8,458 nt of DNA from Rhodobacteraceae bacterium UBA6236 (GTDB taxonomy: Bacteria > Pseudomonadota > Alphaproteobacteria > Rhodobacterales > Rhodobacteraceae). The notes under the pieces are model-generated. The model did no database searches and was not told where the DNA came from. It saw only the letters and a program-made list of their open reading frames with translations. Of this stretch, positions 1-6,773 are shown piece by piece. The translations under genes were made by a program, and so were the position numbers. The DNA is taken from contig DJWG01000117.1 of assembly GCA_002440945.1 (NCBI GenBank), positions 5,684 to 14,141 of the forward strand, read 5' to 3'. Position 1 is the stretch's first letter. Each line of letters opens with the position of its first letter.

Positions 1-11
1 GGGGGGGGGGG
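1..11. repeat. Poly-G run of at least 11 at the window edge
   Basis: The plus strand opens with eleven consecutive G residues, cut by the left edge, so the true length is unknown. On the gene strand it is a C-run 12 to 22 bases past the skp stop, preceded by a GGCG-AA-CGCC inverted repeat. It may be a real homopolymer tract in the spacer after skp or an artefact of a contig end. Confidence 0.6.
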
Positions 12-22
12 CGTTCGCCGGC

Positions 23-637
23 TCAGGGATTGGGGATCGTGGGCGCGGCGGGCGCGGGCCCGGTATCCTTCCCCGCAGGCTCTGCCGGTTCGGGCGCAGT
101 TTCCACAGGGCCCGCGCCGATCCGGCGGTCGATTTCGGCGACCAGCGTGTCGGTGATGTCGATCGATCCTGCCGAAACGAAGATCGCCCGGCTGTCGAGG
201 ATCACCACCGCGCCACGTTCCCGCAGCACATCGCTGATCACCGGCAGCGCCTTGTTGAAGAACTCCTGCCGTTCGGTTTCGCCGCGACCGTTCAGCGCCC
301 GCGTCTTGGCATCCTGCGCATTGCGGATGCCCACCACCCGGGCGTCGAAATCATCGGCGGCCTTGCGGAATTCCTCGGCGGTCATGTTCGGCCGCCGTTC
401 GGTCAGGTTCTTTTCCTCGGCGGTCAGTTCGGCCTCGATCCGGCGGTTCTCGGCGCCCAGTGCGGCAGAATCCGCATTCAGTTCGGCCGTCACGCGCTTG
501 CCCCAGAGGGTTTCGGTGAAGAAACGCTCCTGATCCAGTGTCAGCACCGGGCTTTCAACCGGCGCCTCCGGCGTTTGCGCCAGCACAGGGCCGGCGCACA
601 GGGCCAAGGCCAGGACACCAGCCCGCAGCCCGCGCAT
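23..637 (-). CDS. skp: Periplasmic chaperone Skp/OmpH family
   Basis: A 204-residue OmpH/Skp-family protein that in E. coli forms a trimer holding unfolded outer-membrane proteins in the periplasm and delivers them to BAM. A Sec signal peptide occupies 1-20 (hydrophobic core 6-14, cut after VLA before Gln21). Residues 31-40 (VLTLDQERFF) form the first strand. Charged, heptad-like helices from about 45 to 140 give the coiled-coil tentacles, and VVILDSRAIFVSAGSIDIT (144-162) completes the small trimerisation body. The final 30 residues (about 175-204) are Pro/Ala/Glu-rich and probably disordered; E. coli Skp (161 aa with signal) lacks such a tail. The ATG shares its first base with the last base... 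of the bamA TGA, in a TGATG junction, so translation is probably coupled. I call the family with confidence and the exact client role by homology only. Confidence 0.93.
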   Translation of the reverse strand: MRGLRAGVLALALCAGPVLAQTPEAPVESPVLTLDQERFFTETLWGKRVTAELNADSAALGAENRRIEAELTAEEKNLTERRPNMTAEEFRKAADDFDARVVGIRNAQDAKTRALNGRGETERQEFFNKALPVISDVLRERGAVVILDSRAIFVSAGSIDITDTLVAEIDRRIGAGPVETAPEPAEPAGKDTGPAPAAPTIPNP

Positions 638-2997
638 CAGAACTTCGTCGAAACGGTCAGGTCGAACGACTGCTCGTTGTCGTAGGTCTCCTTCTGGAGC
701 GCCTTCGAGAAGTTGAAGCGCAGCGGCCCGATGGGCGTCGTCCAGAAGACCGAGAAGCCCACCGCCGACCGCAGGTGCATGCTGTCGTCAACGATATTGG
801 CGCCCGTCGGACCACCGTTCACGTTGTCCAGACCCCAGACCGAACCGATGTCGGCGAACAGGCCGCCGCGGATGCCGTATTCTTCCGGCAGGCCCAGCGG
901 GAATTCGGCCTCAAAGCGGGCGGCGGCGAACATGTTGCCACCAAGCGCGTCCTTCGAGTTCACAGCCAGATCGCGCGGGCCATAGCCGTTCGGTTCGAAC
1001 CCTCGGACCTTGCCGTTCCCCGAGAAACGGTCGAGAACCCGGCTTTCCGAACCGTTGAGCATGGACAGCGCCCCGCCCTCAAGCTCGGCCCGGAGAGTGA
1101 TCTCATCGTTCCAGACCCGGCGTTCGGCGCGGATCAGGGCGGTGGTGGTGATCGAATCGACGTCCCCGCCGAGGCCCGCGAAGTCCTGTCCGAAGCGCAA
1201 CAGAAGCCCGCCGCGCGGATTGCGGCCTTCGGTCCGGGTGTCGTAGCTGAAGGTATAGCCCAGCGCCGAGGTCAGCAGTTTGCCCTCTGCGACTTCCTTG
1301 CGGATGATGTCCGAACCGATGTTCGGCGGCACGTCCGCGCGGTAATCATACATGTCATTCTGCGCGATGCCGTAGCGGACTTCCAGACGGCCAAGCTGGC
1401 TCACCGGGAATTCAAGCCCGGTCGAGACGCCGATACGCTTGGTCGAATAATCCGCGTAATCGTTGTCTGACGTCTTGTAGAAGGCCGAGAAGCGGAACTT
1501 CAGGTTCCGGTCCAGGAACGCCGGTTCGATGAAGGTCAGCGAACTGTCGGCGTTCTTTTCGGCGGTCGAAAGGCTGGCCGCCAGATACTGCCCGCGGCCA
1601 AGGAAGTTGCTTTCCTCGAACTTGATGTTGAAGCCGATGCCGTTCGACACGCCATAGCTGACGCCGAAGCCCAGCGATCCGGTCGGCTGTTCCTCGACGT
1701 TGACGTTGACGATCATCTGATCGCTTTGCGTGCCGGGATTCGCCGTCACGTCCGAGGTCGAGAAGAAGCCAAGCGCCCGGATGCGCTCCGCCGCCTGACG
1801 GATTTCGCGCGGGTTGAAGGGATCGCCCTCGACGGTGCGGAACTGCCGCCGCACGACCTTGTCGAGCGTGGTGGCGTTGCCTTCGATGTCGATGCGTTCG
1901 ACGAAAAGCCGCGGACCCTTGGTCAACAGGAATTGCACGTCAACCGTCTGGTTGCGTTCGTCGCGGACCAGCTTCGGTTCGACCCGCAGGAAGTTCAGGC
2001 CCTTCTGCTGGGCCACCGCCTCCATGCGGCTGATGGTGTCATCGACGTCGGTCGGGCTGTAGATGCGGCCCTTGCGCACCCGGATCTCGTTCTGGAAGTC
2101 GGCGGCATTGACGCCTTCGTAATCGACCGCGATCGAGGAATTGCCAAAGCGATACTGCTGGCCTTCGCGCACGTTGAAGGTCAGGAAGAACCCGTCCCTT
2201 TCGCGCGAGAATTCCGAAGCGACGCCCAGCACCTGAAAGTCGATATAGCCGCGCGACCGGTAGAAGTCGGACAGAAGCTGCTTGTCGAATTCGATCCGGT
2301 CGGGAACGTAGCTGTCGCGCTGGATGAAGGTGCGCAGCAGGCCCGCCTGCTTGGTCTGCAAGACCTGCCGCAGGCGGCGGTCGCTGAAGGCGCGGTTGCC
2401 GGTAAAGGACAGCCGCTCGACCTCGGTCACCTTGCCTTCGGCGACTTCGAAGACCAGATCGACACGTCCGCCTTCGCGCTTGATCACGCGCGGAGTTACC
2501 CGGGCTGACAGGCGGCCCGCGTCGGAATAGGCTTGCGCGATGGCGGCGGCGTCCTGTTCGGCCTGCGCGGCGGAATACATCCGGCGCGGCTGCGACTTCA
2601 CGATGGTTGCGAGCTTTTCATCCTTCAGCTTGCGGTTACCCTCAAAGGCGACTGCGTTCAGCGTCGGGTTTTCCACGACCTTGATGACCAGCGTGCCGCC
2701 CGAAGGCACCAGTTCGACGCTTTCGAACAGGCCGGAATTGACGATGCGCTGGTAGGCATCGTTCAGCTGCGCGTCCGTCAGGTTCTGGCCGCGACCGATT
2801 CCGGCGAATTTGACGATCGTGTTCGGGTCGATGTTCTGGTTGCCCTGCACCGTGACGTTTGAAAACGTATAGGCCAGCGCCGGCGCCGGCCCGGTCAGCG
2901 CCAGGCAAAGCATTGAAACCGAAAGCAGTTTCGCACCGCGGCCCCGCATCTGGCAGAGCTTATCCGTTGCCTGTCGATCAGACTGCCGACTGCTCAT
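637..2997 (-). CDS. bamA: Outer membrane protein assembly factor BamA
   Basis: A 786-residue Omp85-family protein, the essential core of the BAM complex that folds beta-barrel proteins into the outer membrane. Numbered from the ATG at 2997, a Sec signal has a hydrophobic core at 23-36 and a likely cut after ALA (40-42). Five POTRA domains cover roughly 43-109, 111-188, 191-277, 280-362 and 363-436. Recurring EGNRKL / TGNRAF / EGNATT-type strands and the GLFESVEL and GFFSTSDV endings mark them. The 16-strand barrel fills 437-786. It includes VRGF (664-667), the conserved loop-6 motif, and a terminal phenylalanine (VSTKF), as expected of a barrel substrate signal. Length matches the family. The 16 residues before MRGRG are unusually polar for a signal n-region. 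Its TGA shares one base with the skp ATG (TGATG). Confidence 0.97.
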   Translation of the reverse strand: MSSRQSDRQATDKLCQMRGRGAKLLSVSMLCLALTGPAPALAYTFSNVTVQGNQNIDPNTIVKFAGIGRGQNLTDAQLNDAYQRIVNSGLFESVELVPSGGTLVIKVVENPTLNAVAFEGNRKLKDEKLATIVKSQPRRMYSAAQAEQDAAAIAQAYSDAGRLSARVTPRVIKREGGRVDLVFEVAEGKVTEVERLSFTGNRAFSDRRLRQVLQTKQAGLLRTFIQRDSYVPDRIEFDKQLLSDFYRSRGYIDFQVLGVASEFSRERDGFFLTFNVREGQQYRFGNSSIAVDYEGVNAADFQNEIRVRKGRIYSPTDVDDTISRMEAVAQQKGLNFLRVEPKLVRDERNQTVDVQFLLTKGPRLFVERIDIEGNATTLDKVVRRQFRTVEGDPFNPREIRQAAERIRALGFFSTSDVTANPGTQSDQMIVNVNVEEQPTGSLGFGVSYGVSNGIGFNIKFEESNFLGRGQYLAASLSTAEKNADSSLTFIEPAFLDRNLKFRFSAFYKTSDNDYADYSTKRIGVSTGLEFPVSQLGRLEVRYGIAQNDMYDYRADVPPNIGSDIIRKEVAEGKLLTSALGYTFSYDTRTEGRNPRGGLLLRFGQDFAGLGGDVDSITTTALIRAERRVWNDEITLRAELEGGALSMLNGSESRVLDRFSGNGKVRGFEPNGYGPRDLAVNSKDALGGNMFAAARFEAEFPLGLPEEYGIRGGLFADIGSVWGLDNVNGGPTGANIVDDSMHLRSAVGFSVFWTTPIGPLRFNFSKALQKETYDNEQSFDLTVSTKF

Positions 2998-3009
2998 GTC
3001 CTGTCCCCC
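2998..3009 (-). promoter_or_regulatory. Ribosome binding site that sets the bamA start
   Basis: The minus strand reads GGGGGACAGGAC directly before the ATG at 2995-2997. The GGGGGA is six bases from the ATG. This favours that ATG over the upstream TTG (3069), which overlaps the promoter-like TTGACA, and over the internal ATG at 2949, which has no purine-rich sequence before it. Confidence 0.55.
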
Positions 3010-3021
3010 GCGCCGAATTGT

Positions 3022-3036
3022 TTTCAGGCTTTCAGG
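3022..3036. repeat. Tandem 7-bp repeat in the bamA leader
   Basis: TTTCAGG occurs twice on the plus strand, at 3022-3028 and 3030-3036 (period 8); the bamA-sense strand reads CCTGAAAGCCTGAAA. It falls between the putative -10 box and the bamA ribosome binding site. It may be chance or a small regulator/RNA contact site; nothing more can be said. Confidence 0.35.
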
Positions 3037-3040
3037 GATG

Positions 3041-3069
3041 TGACTAGCGGGAATGAGGGGCCTTGTCAA
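3041..3069 (-). promoter_or_regulatory. Candidate promoter for bamA-skp
   Basis: On the minus strand a perfect TTGACA (3069-3064) is followed by a 17-base spacer and TAGTCA (3046-3041) at the -10 position. The -35 box is consensus; the -10 keeps only the leading TA. Alphaproteobacterial housekeeping promoters often have a well-conserved -35 and a loose -10, so this is plausible. It starts six bases beyond the hairpin at 3076-3101 and would put transcription start about 35-40 bases before the bamA ATG. An extracytoplasmic sigma-factor promoter cannot be excluded. Confidence 0.45.
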
Positions 3070-3075
3070 AGACAG

Positions 3076-3101
3076 GACGCGGCCCTTTTGGGGGCCGCGT
3101 C
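3076..3101 (-). terminator. Ten-bp perfect GC hairpin, possible terminator before bamA
   Basis: GACGCGGCCC (3076-3085) pairs perfectly with GGGCCGCGTC (3092-3101) around a six-base loop, the longest perfect inverted repeat I found between genes. On the minus strand it lies 55 bases after the small-ORF stop and is followed by CTGTCTTTG, which is moderately T-rich (5 of 8) but not a true T-run. It is probably a weak or Rho-assisted terminator closing the pyrH-to-small-ORF transcription unit. The plus-strand side (AGGAAAGG) gives no T-run, and there is no plus-strand gene to end. Confidence 0.5.
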
Positions 3102-3156
3102 AGGAAAGGAAACAAGATGCTGTGTCGGCGGTCGCCCAGACCGCCAGAAACCGGCT

Positions 3157-3321
3157 TCAGTGGACCGCAGGCGCGTCCAGCGGTTGCAGTTCAAGCAGTT
3201 CCGCGCCGATCATGGCCCCGCCGACAAGTCCGACGACGATGGCCAGCGGCACGATGATCCGGTCGAAATTCATCGCGAGGATCAGCGAAAGGCCCTGGTA
3301 GCCGCTGCGAACGATTTGCAT
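3157..3321 (-). CDS. Small hypothetical protein with one membrane segment (54 aa)
   Basis: An ATG-initiated 54-codon frame ending in TGA at 3157-3159, in the gap between rseP and bamA, in the same orientation as both. The first third (MQIVRSGYQGLSLILAMNFD) is short, basic and partly amphipathic. Residues 21-41 (from RIIVPLAIVV to GAMIGAE) form a hydrophobic, glycine-rich stretch long enough for one membrane helix. The last 13 residues are polar/acidic and proline-containing (ELLELQPLDAPAV). The Arg5 and Arg21 before the helix predict an N-in topology. There is no cysteine, no lipobox and no clear cleavable signal peptide, so an inner-membrane anchor is likelier than a secreted product. The ribosome binding site is good. 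I do not recognise the family; function is unknown. Its place beside RseP and BamA invites, but does not show, an envelope role. Confidence 0.7.
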   Translation of the reverse strand: MQIVRSGYQGLSLILAMNFDRIIVPLAIVVGLVGGAMIGAELLELQPLDAPAVH

Positions 3322-3325
3322 GGGA

Positions 3326-3333
3326 TCACCTTC
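3326..3333 (-). promoter_or_regulatory. Ribosome binding site of the 54-codon small ORF
   Basis: The minus strand reads GAAGGTGA here, ending four bases before the ATG at 3319-3321. The AAGG core is about seven bases from the start codon, an ordinary spacing, and the GAAGG plus downstream CC-ATG closely resembles the dxr start region. This site is the main reason to treat the small frame as a real gene. Confidence 0.6.
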
Positions 3334-3371
3334 GGAAAAAAGTCCTAAGGCGGGTCTAACGGCGGAATGTG

Positions 3372-3384
3372 GCCCCTTTGGGGC
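3372..3384. other. Short perfect hairpin downstream of rseP
   Basis: GCCCC-TTT-GGGGC forms a 5-bp GC stem with a three-base loop, 60 bases beyond the rseP stop and 50 bases before the small ORF. On the minus strand it is followed by CACATTCC, not a T-run, so a classical intrinsic terminator is not supported. It could pause polymerase or protect the 3' end of the rseP message. Confidence 0.3.
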
Positions 3385-3444
3385 ATAATTGCGCCCGGCT
3401 GACCGCGAACCCCGAAATCCGCGCCCCAGCGGATCATGCGCGGA

Positions 3445-4782
3445 TCAGGGACAGAGGAAATCGTTGGTCAGCCCGAAGGTCATGAACGACAGCACCACGA
3501 AAAGCCCCGCCACCATCAGCGCGTTCAGGATCCGCCCCGAAGGCGCGTGGCCCGTCGTCCATTCGATCAGGTTGAAGACCAGATGCCCGCCATCCAGCAT
3601 CGGGATCGGGAACAGGTTCAGAAGCCCGATCGCGGTCGACATGGCCGCGATGAACCAGATGAAATCCTTCACCCCCGCCGAAGCCGCCGCAGCCGAGGTC
3701 TTGGCGATGGTGACAGGCCCGCGGACGTTGCAGGACGAAATCGCGCCGGTGACCACATGCCAAAGCCCGTTCAGCGACGACACCATCACGAACTTCACCT
3801 GATCGGCGGCAATCCCCAGCGATTCGACCGGACTTGCGGTGCGGGTCAGGGGCTCGAAGAACATGTCCGATGCGACGCCGATCATGTAGCGCGTCTCGAA
3901 ACTGCCATCGGGCTTCAGATCGTCGGTGCTTTTCGGCGTCAGCGTCATCTGCCGCACCTCACCCGCGCGCCAGACCTCCAGCGCGACGGGTTTTCCGCCG
4001 CTGGCCGCCACCGCCTGCCGCAACTGATCGAAGACCTTGAGCGGCACCCCGTTGACCGAAAGGACCACGTCGTCGCGCTTCAGCCCGGCTTCCTGCGCCG
4101 CGCTGCCCGGCATCACGCCCGACACCCGGCCCGGAGCCAGCGCCGGCCCGGTGACGGTAAGTTCGGACCCGTCGCGCAGCACCTTGTAGCTGCGCGTCGC
4201 CGCCATCGACCCGTCGTCCAGAAGCTTGCCCAAGGCCGTGTAATTCGGGGTCGGAACCCCGTCGATGGCCAGGATCTGGTCCCCGGGGCGGATGTCCCCG
4301 GCACCGGAGGGCAGCGCATAGACCCGCGCCACGGTGGGTTCCTCGGTGGCGATACCGTAGACCATCGAAAAGCCCGCGAAGATCAGCAGCGACAGGATGA
4401 AGTTGAAGACCGGCCCCGCCGCCACCGTCGCCGCCCGCGCCCAAAGCGGCGCGCCATGGATGGTGTGCCGGCGTTCCTCGGGGCTCAGGGCCGCCATCGT
4501 TGCCTCGTCAGCCTTGGCCGAAGCCGCGTTGGCGTCGCCCAGGAACTTGACATAGCCGCCCAGCGGAACAGCCGCGATCTGCCACTGCGTTCCGCGCTTG
4601 TCGCGGCGGCTCCAGATCACCGGACCGAAGCCAAGCGAGAAGACCTCGGCCTTGATGCCCGACCAGCGGCCGACGATGTAATGGCCGAATTCGTGGATCG
4701 CGACGATCACCGAAAGCGCGGCGACGAAAGCGATCAGGGTATAAAGCAGATTTCCGAACTGCGGGATAAAGTCCACGGGCAT
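3445..4782 (-). CDS. rseP: Site-2 intramembrane zinc metalloprotease RseP
   Basis: A 445-residue M50B family protease of the inner membrane that cuts anti-sigma factors and leftover signal peptides within the membrane. Numbered from the ATG at 4782, the zinc motif HEFGH is at 30-34 in the first membrane helix. A second helix is around 112-143. Two PDZ domains cover about 146-212 and 215-282 (GLKRDDVVLSVNG marks the second). The third metal ligand is in LDGGH (396-400), followed by a last helix near 417-436. RGPVTIAKTS (354-363) is also conserved. The usual alphaproteobacterial hydrophilic insert (about 74-106, Ala/Glu-rich) is present. A GTG one codon upstream is possible, but the ATG forms a TGATG junction with dxr and has AAGG four bases upstream. 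In E. coli RseP releases sigma-E; a similar role with ChrR/sigma-E is reported in Rhodobacter, so that target here is inference. Confidence 0.97.
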   Translation of the reverse strand: MPVDFIPQFGNLLYTLIAFVAALSVIVAIHEFGHYIVGRWSGIKAEVFSLGFGPVIWSRRDKRGTQWQIAAVPLGGYVKFLGDANAASAKADEATMAALSPEERRHTIHGAPLWARAATVAAGPVFNFILSLLIFAGFSMVYGIATEEPTVARVYALPSGAGDIRPGDQILAIDGVPTPNYTALGKLLDDGSMAATRSYKVLRDGSELTVTGPALAPGRVSGVMPGSAAQEAGLKRDDVVLSVNGVPLKVFDQLRQAVAASGGKPVALEVWRAGEVRQMTLTPKSTDDLKPDGSFETRYMIGVASDMFFEPLTRTASPVESLGIAADQVKFVMVSSLNGLWHVVTGAISSCNVRGPVTIAKTSAAAASAGVKDFIWFIAAMSTAIGLLNLFPIPMLDGGHLVFNLIEWTTGHAPSGRILNALMVAGLFVVLSFMTFGLTNDFLCP

Positions 4783-5960
4783 CACACCTTGCGTTCTGCC
4801 ACGATCCCATCCGCAATGCGGCGAGCCTCGGCATCCATTTCCAATACAGTATCCAGACTTGCGACCGGATCGCCAAGACGGGTCCGCGCTGACACTTGCG
4901 TGAGCGTGGCCTCGACCACACGGGCCATGTCGGTAAAACCGATGCGCCCCGCGATGAAGGCATCGAGTGCGCTTTCCTTGGCGGCGTTGAAGGCCGCGCC
5001 CGCGTGGCCCCGGACCGCCATCACCTCGCGCGCCAGCCTCAGCGCCGGGTAGCGGACCGGATCGGGGGCCTGGAAATTGAGCGCGCCGACCGCCGCAAGG
5101 TTCAGCCGCGCCACCGGCAGATGCGCGCGTTCGGGCCAGTTCAGCGCATAGCCTATGGCGTGGCGCATGTCGGGCATCCCCAGATGCGCCATCATCCCGC
5201 CGTCGCGGAAGGAAACCAGCGCATGGACCAGCGATTCCGGGTGGATCAGCACCTGGATCTGGTCGGGTTCGAACCCGAAGAATTCCCGCGTCTCGATGAC
5301 TTCCAGCGCCTTGTTGAACATCGAGGCGCTGTCGATGGTGATCCGCTGCCCCATGGCCCAGTTCGGATGGGTCGAGGCCTCGGCCACCGTGGCCTTTGCG
5401 AGCCGTTCCAGCGGCCAGTCGCGGAACGCCCCGCCCGAGGCGGTGATGGTCACGGATTCCACCGCCGAAAGACCGTCGCCCAGCAGCGACTGGAAGATCG
5501 CCGAATGTTCGCTGTCGACGGGAAGGATGCGCGCCCCGTGCCGCGCGGCCTCGGCCATCAGAAGCGGCCCTGCGGTGACCAGGCTTTCCTTGTTGGCCAA
5601 GGCCAGCGTCGTTCCATGCCGAAGCGCCCGGAACCCCGGCACCAGACCGGCGGCGCCAACGATCCCCGACATGATCCAGTCGGCGGGGCGATCCGCCGCC
5701 TCGATCAGCGCGGCACGGCCACCCGCGGCCTCGACCCCGCTTCCCGCAAGCGCCTCGCGAAGCGCGGGCAGGCAGTCGTCATGCGCGGTCACCGCAACCT
5801 CGGCCCCCAACGCCCGGGCCTGTTCGGCCAGCCGCACGACATTGCGCCCGCCGGTCAGCGCCACGGTGCGGTAGGCCGCGGGGCCACCCTGCCGCATCAG
5901 CAGATCGAAGGTGCTTTCACCGATAGACCCGGTGGCGCCAAAGACGGAAATGCGGCGCAT
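4782..5960 (-). CDS. dxr: 1-deoxy-D-xylulose 5-phosphate reductoisomerase
   Basis: A complete 392-residue DXR. It converts DXP to MEP with NADPH and Mg2+/Mn2+, the committed step of the non-mevalonate isoprenoid pathway in the cytosol, and thereby feeds IPP to UppS two genes upstream. The NADPH-binding GATGSIG is at 8-14 and LANKES at 121-126. The metal/substrate triad Asp149-Ser150-Glu151 (PVDSEH) is present. ASGGAFRDWP (174-183) and HPNW (198-201, the flexible catalytic loop) follow. SASMFNKALE (211-220) supplies Ser211, Asn216, Lys217 and Glu220, equivalent to E. coli Ser222, Asn227, Lys228 and Glu231. The C-terminal alpha-helical domain is intact. The ATG at 5960 has AAGG seven bases upstream, within the 3' end of cdsA. 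Its TGA shares one base with the rseP ATG (TGATG). Confidence 0.98.
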   Translation of the reverse strand: MRRISVFGATGSIGESTFDLLMRQGGPAAYRTVALTGGRNVVRLAEQARALGAEVAVTAHDDCLPALREALAGSGVEAAGGRAALIEAADRPADWIMSGIVGAAGLVPGFRALRHGTTLALANKESLVTAGPLLMAEAARHGARILPVDSEHSAIFQSLLGDGLSAVESVTITASGGAFRDWPLERLAKATVAEASTHPNWAMGQRITIDSASMFNKALEVIETREFFGFEPDQIQVLIHPESLVHALVSFRDGGMMAHLGMPDMRHAIGYALNWPERAHLPVARLNLAAVGALNFQAPDPVRYPALRLAREVMAVRGHAGAAFNAAKESALDAFIAGRIGFTDMARVVEATLTQVSARTRLGDPVASLDTVLEMDAEARRIADGIVAERKV

Positions 5961-5963
5961 GGA

Positions 5964-6773
5964 TCAGCCTTCGAAATAGGGCACCGGAGCCACGAGGCCC
6001 CAAAGCAGCAGGAAAACGGTTGCACCGGCCAGCGCGTCGAAACGATCCATCGCGCCGCCATGACCCGGAATGAGGTGCGAACTGTCCTTGATGTTCGCAC
6101 GGCGCTTGATCGCGCTTTCGGCGATGTCGCCCAGTTGCGACGCCAGCGCGACCAGCGCCGAAAACCCGGGCAGCCACCACGGACCGCCCGCGAAGGCCGC
6201 CATGGCCCAGCCGACCAGCGCGGCCCCTGCCCAGCCGCAGATCGTGCCGGCCCAGGTCTTCTTCGGCGACACGCGGGGCCAGAACTTCGGCCCGCCGATC
6301 AGTCGCCCGCCGAAATAGCCCATCATGTCGGCGAAGACGACAAGCAGGACCAGCCACAGAACAAAGGAAAAGCCGTAGCCGTCGCGGAAGGCCACCAGCC
6401 CATAGCCGGTGAACATGATGACCATCACATAGATCGCATAGACCACCCGGTCGCGCCGCGGCGTCAAAAGCCCGACCACCAGCGGCGCGAGCATGATCGC
6501 CAGCCACAAGGGCCTGTGCATCCAAAGCGCATAGCCCAGCGCCGCCGAGGCCGCGATCCCCACCAGAAGCGATCCGCGCGGCGCCGGGTGCGGCGCGGTC
6601 ATCACCGCCAGTTCCCAGGCCATCAGCCCGACGCCAAGGATCGCCAGCGCCGAAAACCACCAGCCGCCCGCCCAGATCAGCGCAACCCCGACCACCGCCA
6701 TCGCCAGACCCGAACCCGCCCGGATCGACAGATCCTGCCATCTGCCGCGCGGCCGGGGCGTCACCTCTGTCAT
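5964..6773 (-). CDS. cdsA: Phosphatidate cytidylyltransferase (CDP-diacylglycerol synthase)
   Basis: A 269-residue integral membrane enzyme that makes CDP-diacylglycerol from phosphatidic acid and CTP, the branch-point precursor of bacterial phospholipids. Several hydrophobic segments are visible, roughly 20-56, 69-102, 110-127, 136-156, 174-195 and 249-264. The CTP transferase signature runs from Ser220 to Asp246: S-AIKRR, then KD (229-230), PGHGG (236-240) and MDRFD (242-246). FADMMGYFGGR (147-157) and SPKKTWAG (169-176) are also family-typical. I chose the ATG at 6773 because its first bases overlap the uppS stop (ATGA). The frame is open 15 codons further upstream (to 6818), but that stretch lies entirely within uppS and reads as an Arg/Ala-rich shadow. 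The gene is 3 bases from dxr. It has no strong Shine-Dalgarno of its own and probably depends on coupling to uppS. Confidence 0.97.
   Translation of the reverse strand: MTEVTPRPRGRWQDLSIRAGSGLAMAVVGVALIWAGGWWFSALAILGVGLMAWELAVMTAPHPAPRGSLLVGIAASAALGYALWMHRPLWLAIMLAPLVVGLLTPRRDRVVYAIYVMVIMFTGYGLVAFRDGYGFSFVLWLVLLVVFADMMGYFGGRLIGGPKFWPRVSPKKTWAGTICGWAGAALVGWAMAAFAGGPWWLPGFSALVALASQLGDIAESAIKRRANIKDSSHLIPGHGGAMDRFDALAGATVFLLLWGLVAPVPYFEG

Noticed and set aside
538..1470. 310-codon plus-strand open frame antisense to bamA
   Set aside because: Lies inside the BamA barrel coding region and shows no domain; a shadow of the real gene.
2998..3069. Extending BamA to the TTG at 3069
   Set aside because: It would add 24 residues before an already long signal n-region and overlap the TTGACA box. 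The ATG at 2997 has a purine-rich GGGGGACAGGAC just upstream.
3040..3348. Plus-strand frames of 64 to 102 codons over the rseP-bamA gap
   Set aside because: They overlap the minus-strand small ORF, the hairpin and the promoter-like box, have polar, shuffled-looking composition and lack good ribosome binding sites. The minus-strand 54-codon frame has a hydrophobic helix and a good site, so it is preferred.
3372..3384. Intrinsic terminator for rseP
   Set aside because: The stem is only 5 bp and no T-run follows on the gene strand, so it is listed only as a hairpin.
3436..5052. 538-codon plus-strand open frame antisense to rseP and the dxr 3' end
   Set aside because: Arg/His-rich low-similarity translation, no ribosome binding site of note, fully covered by rseP and dxr with all their catalytic motifs.
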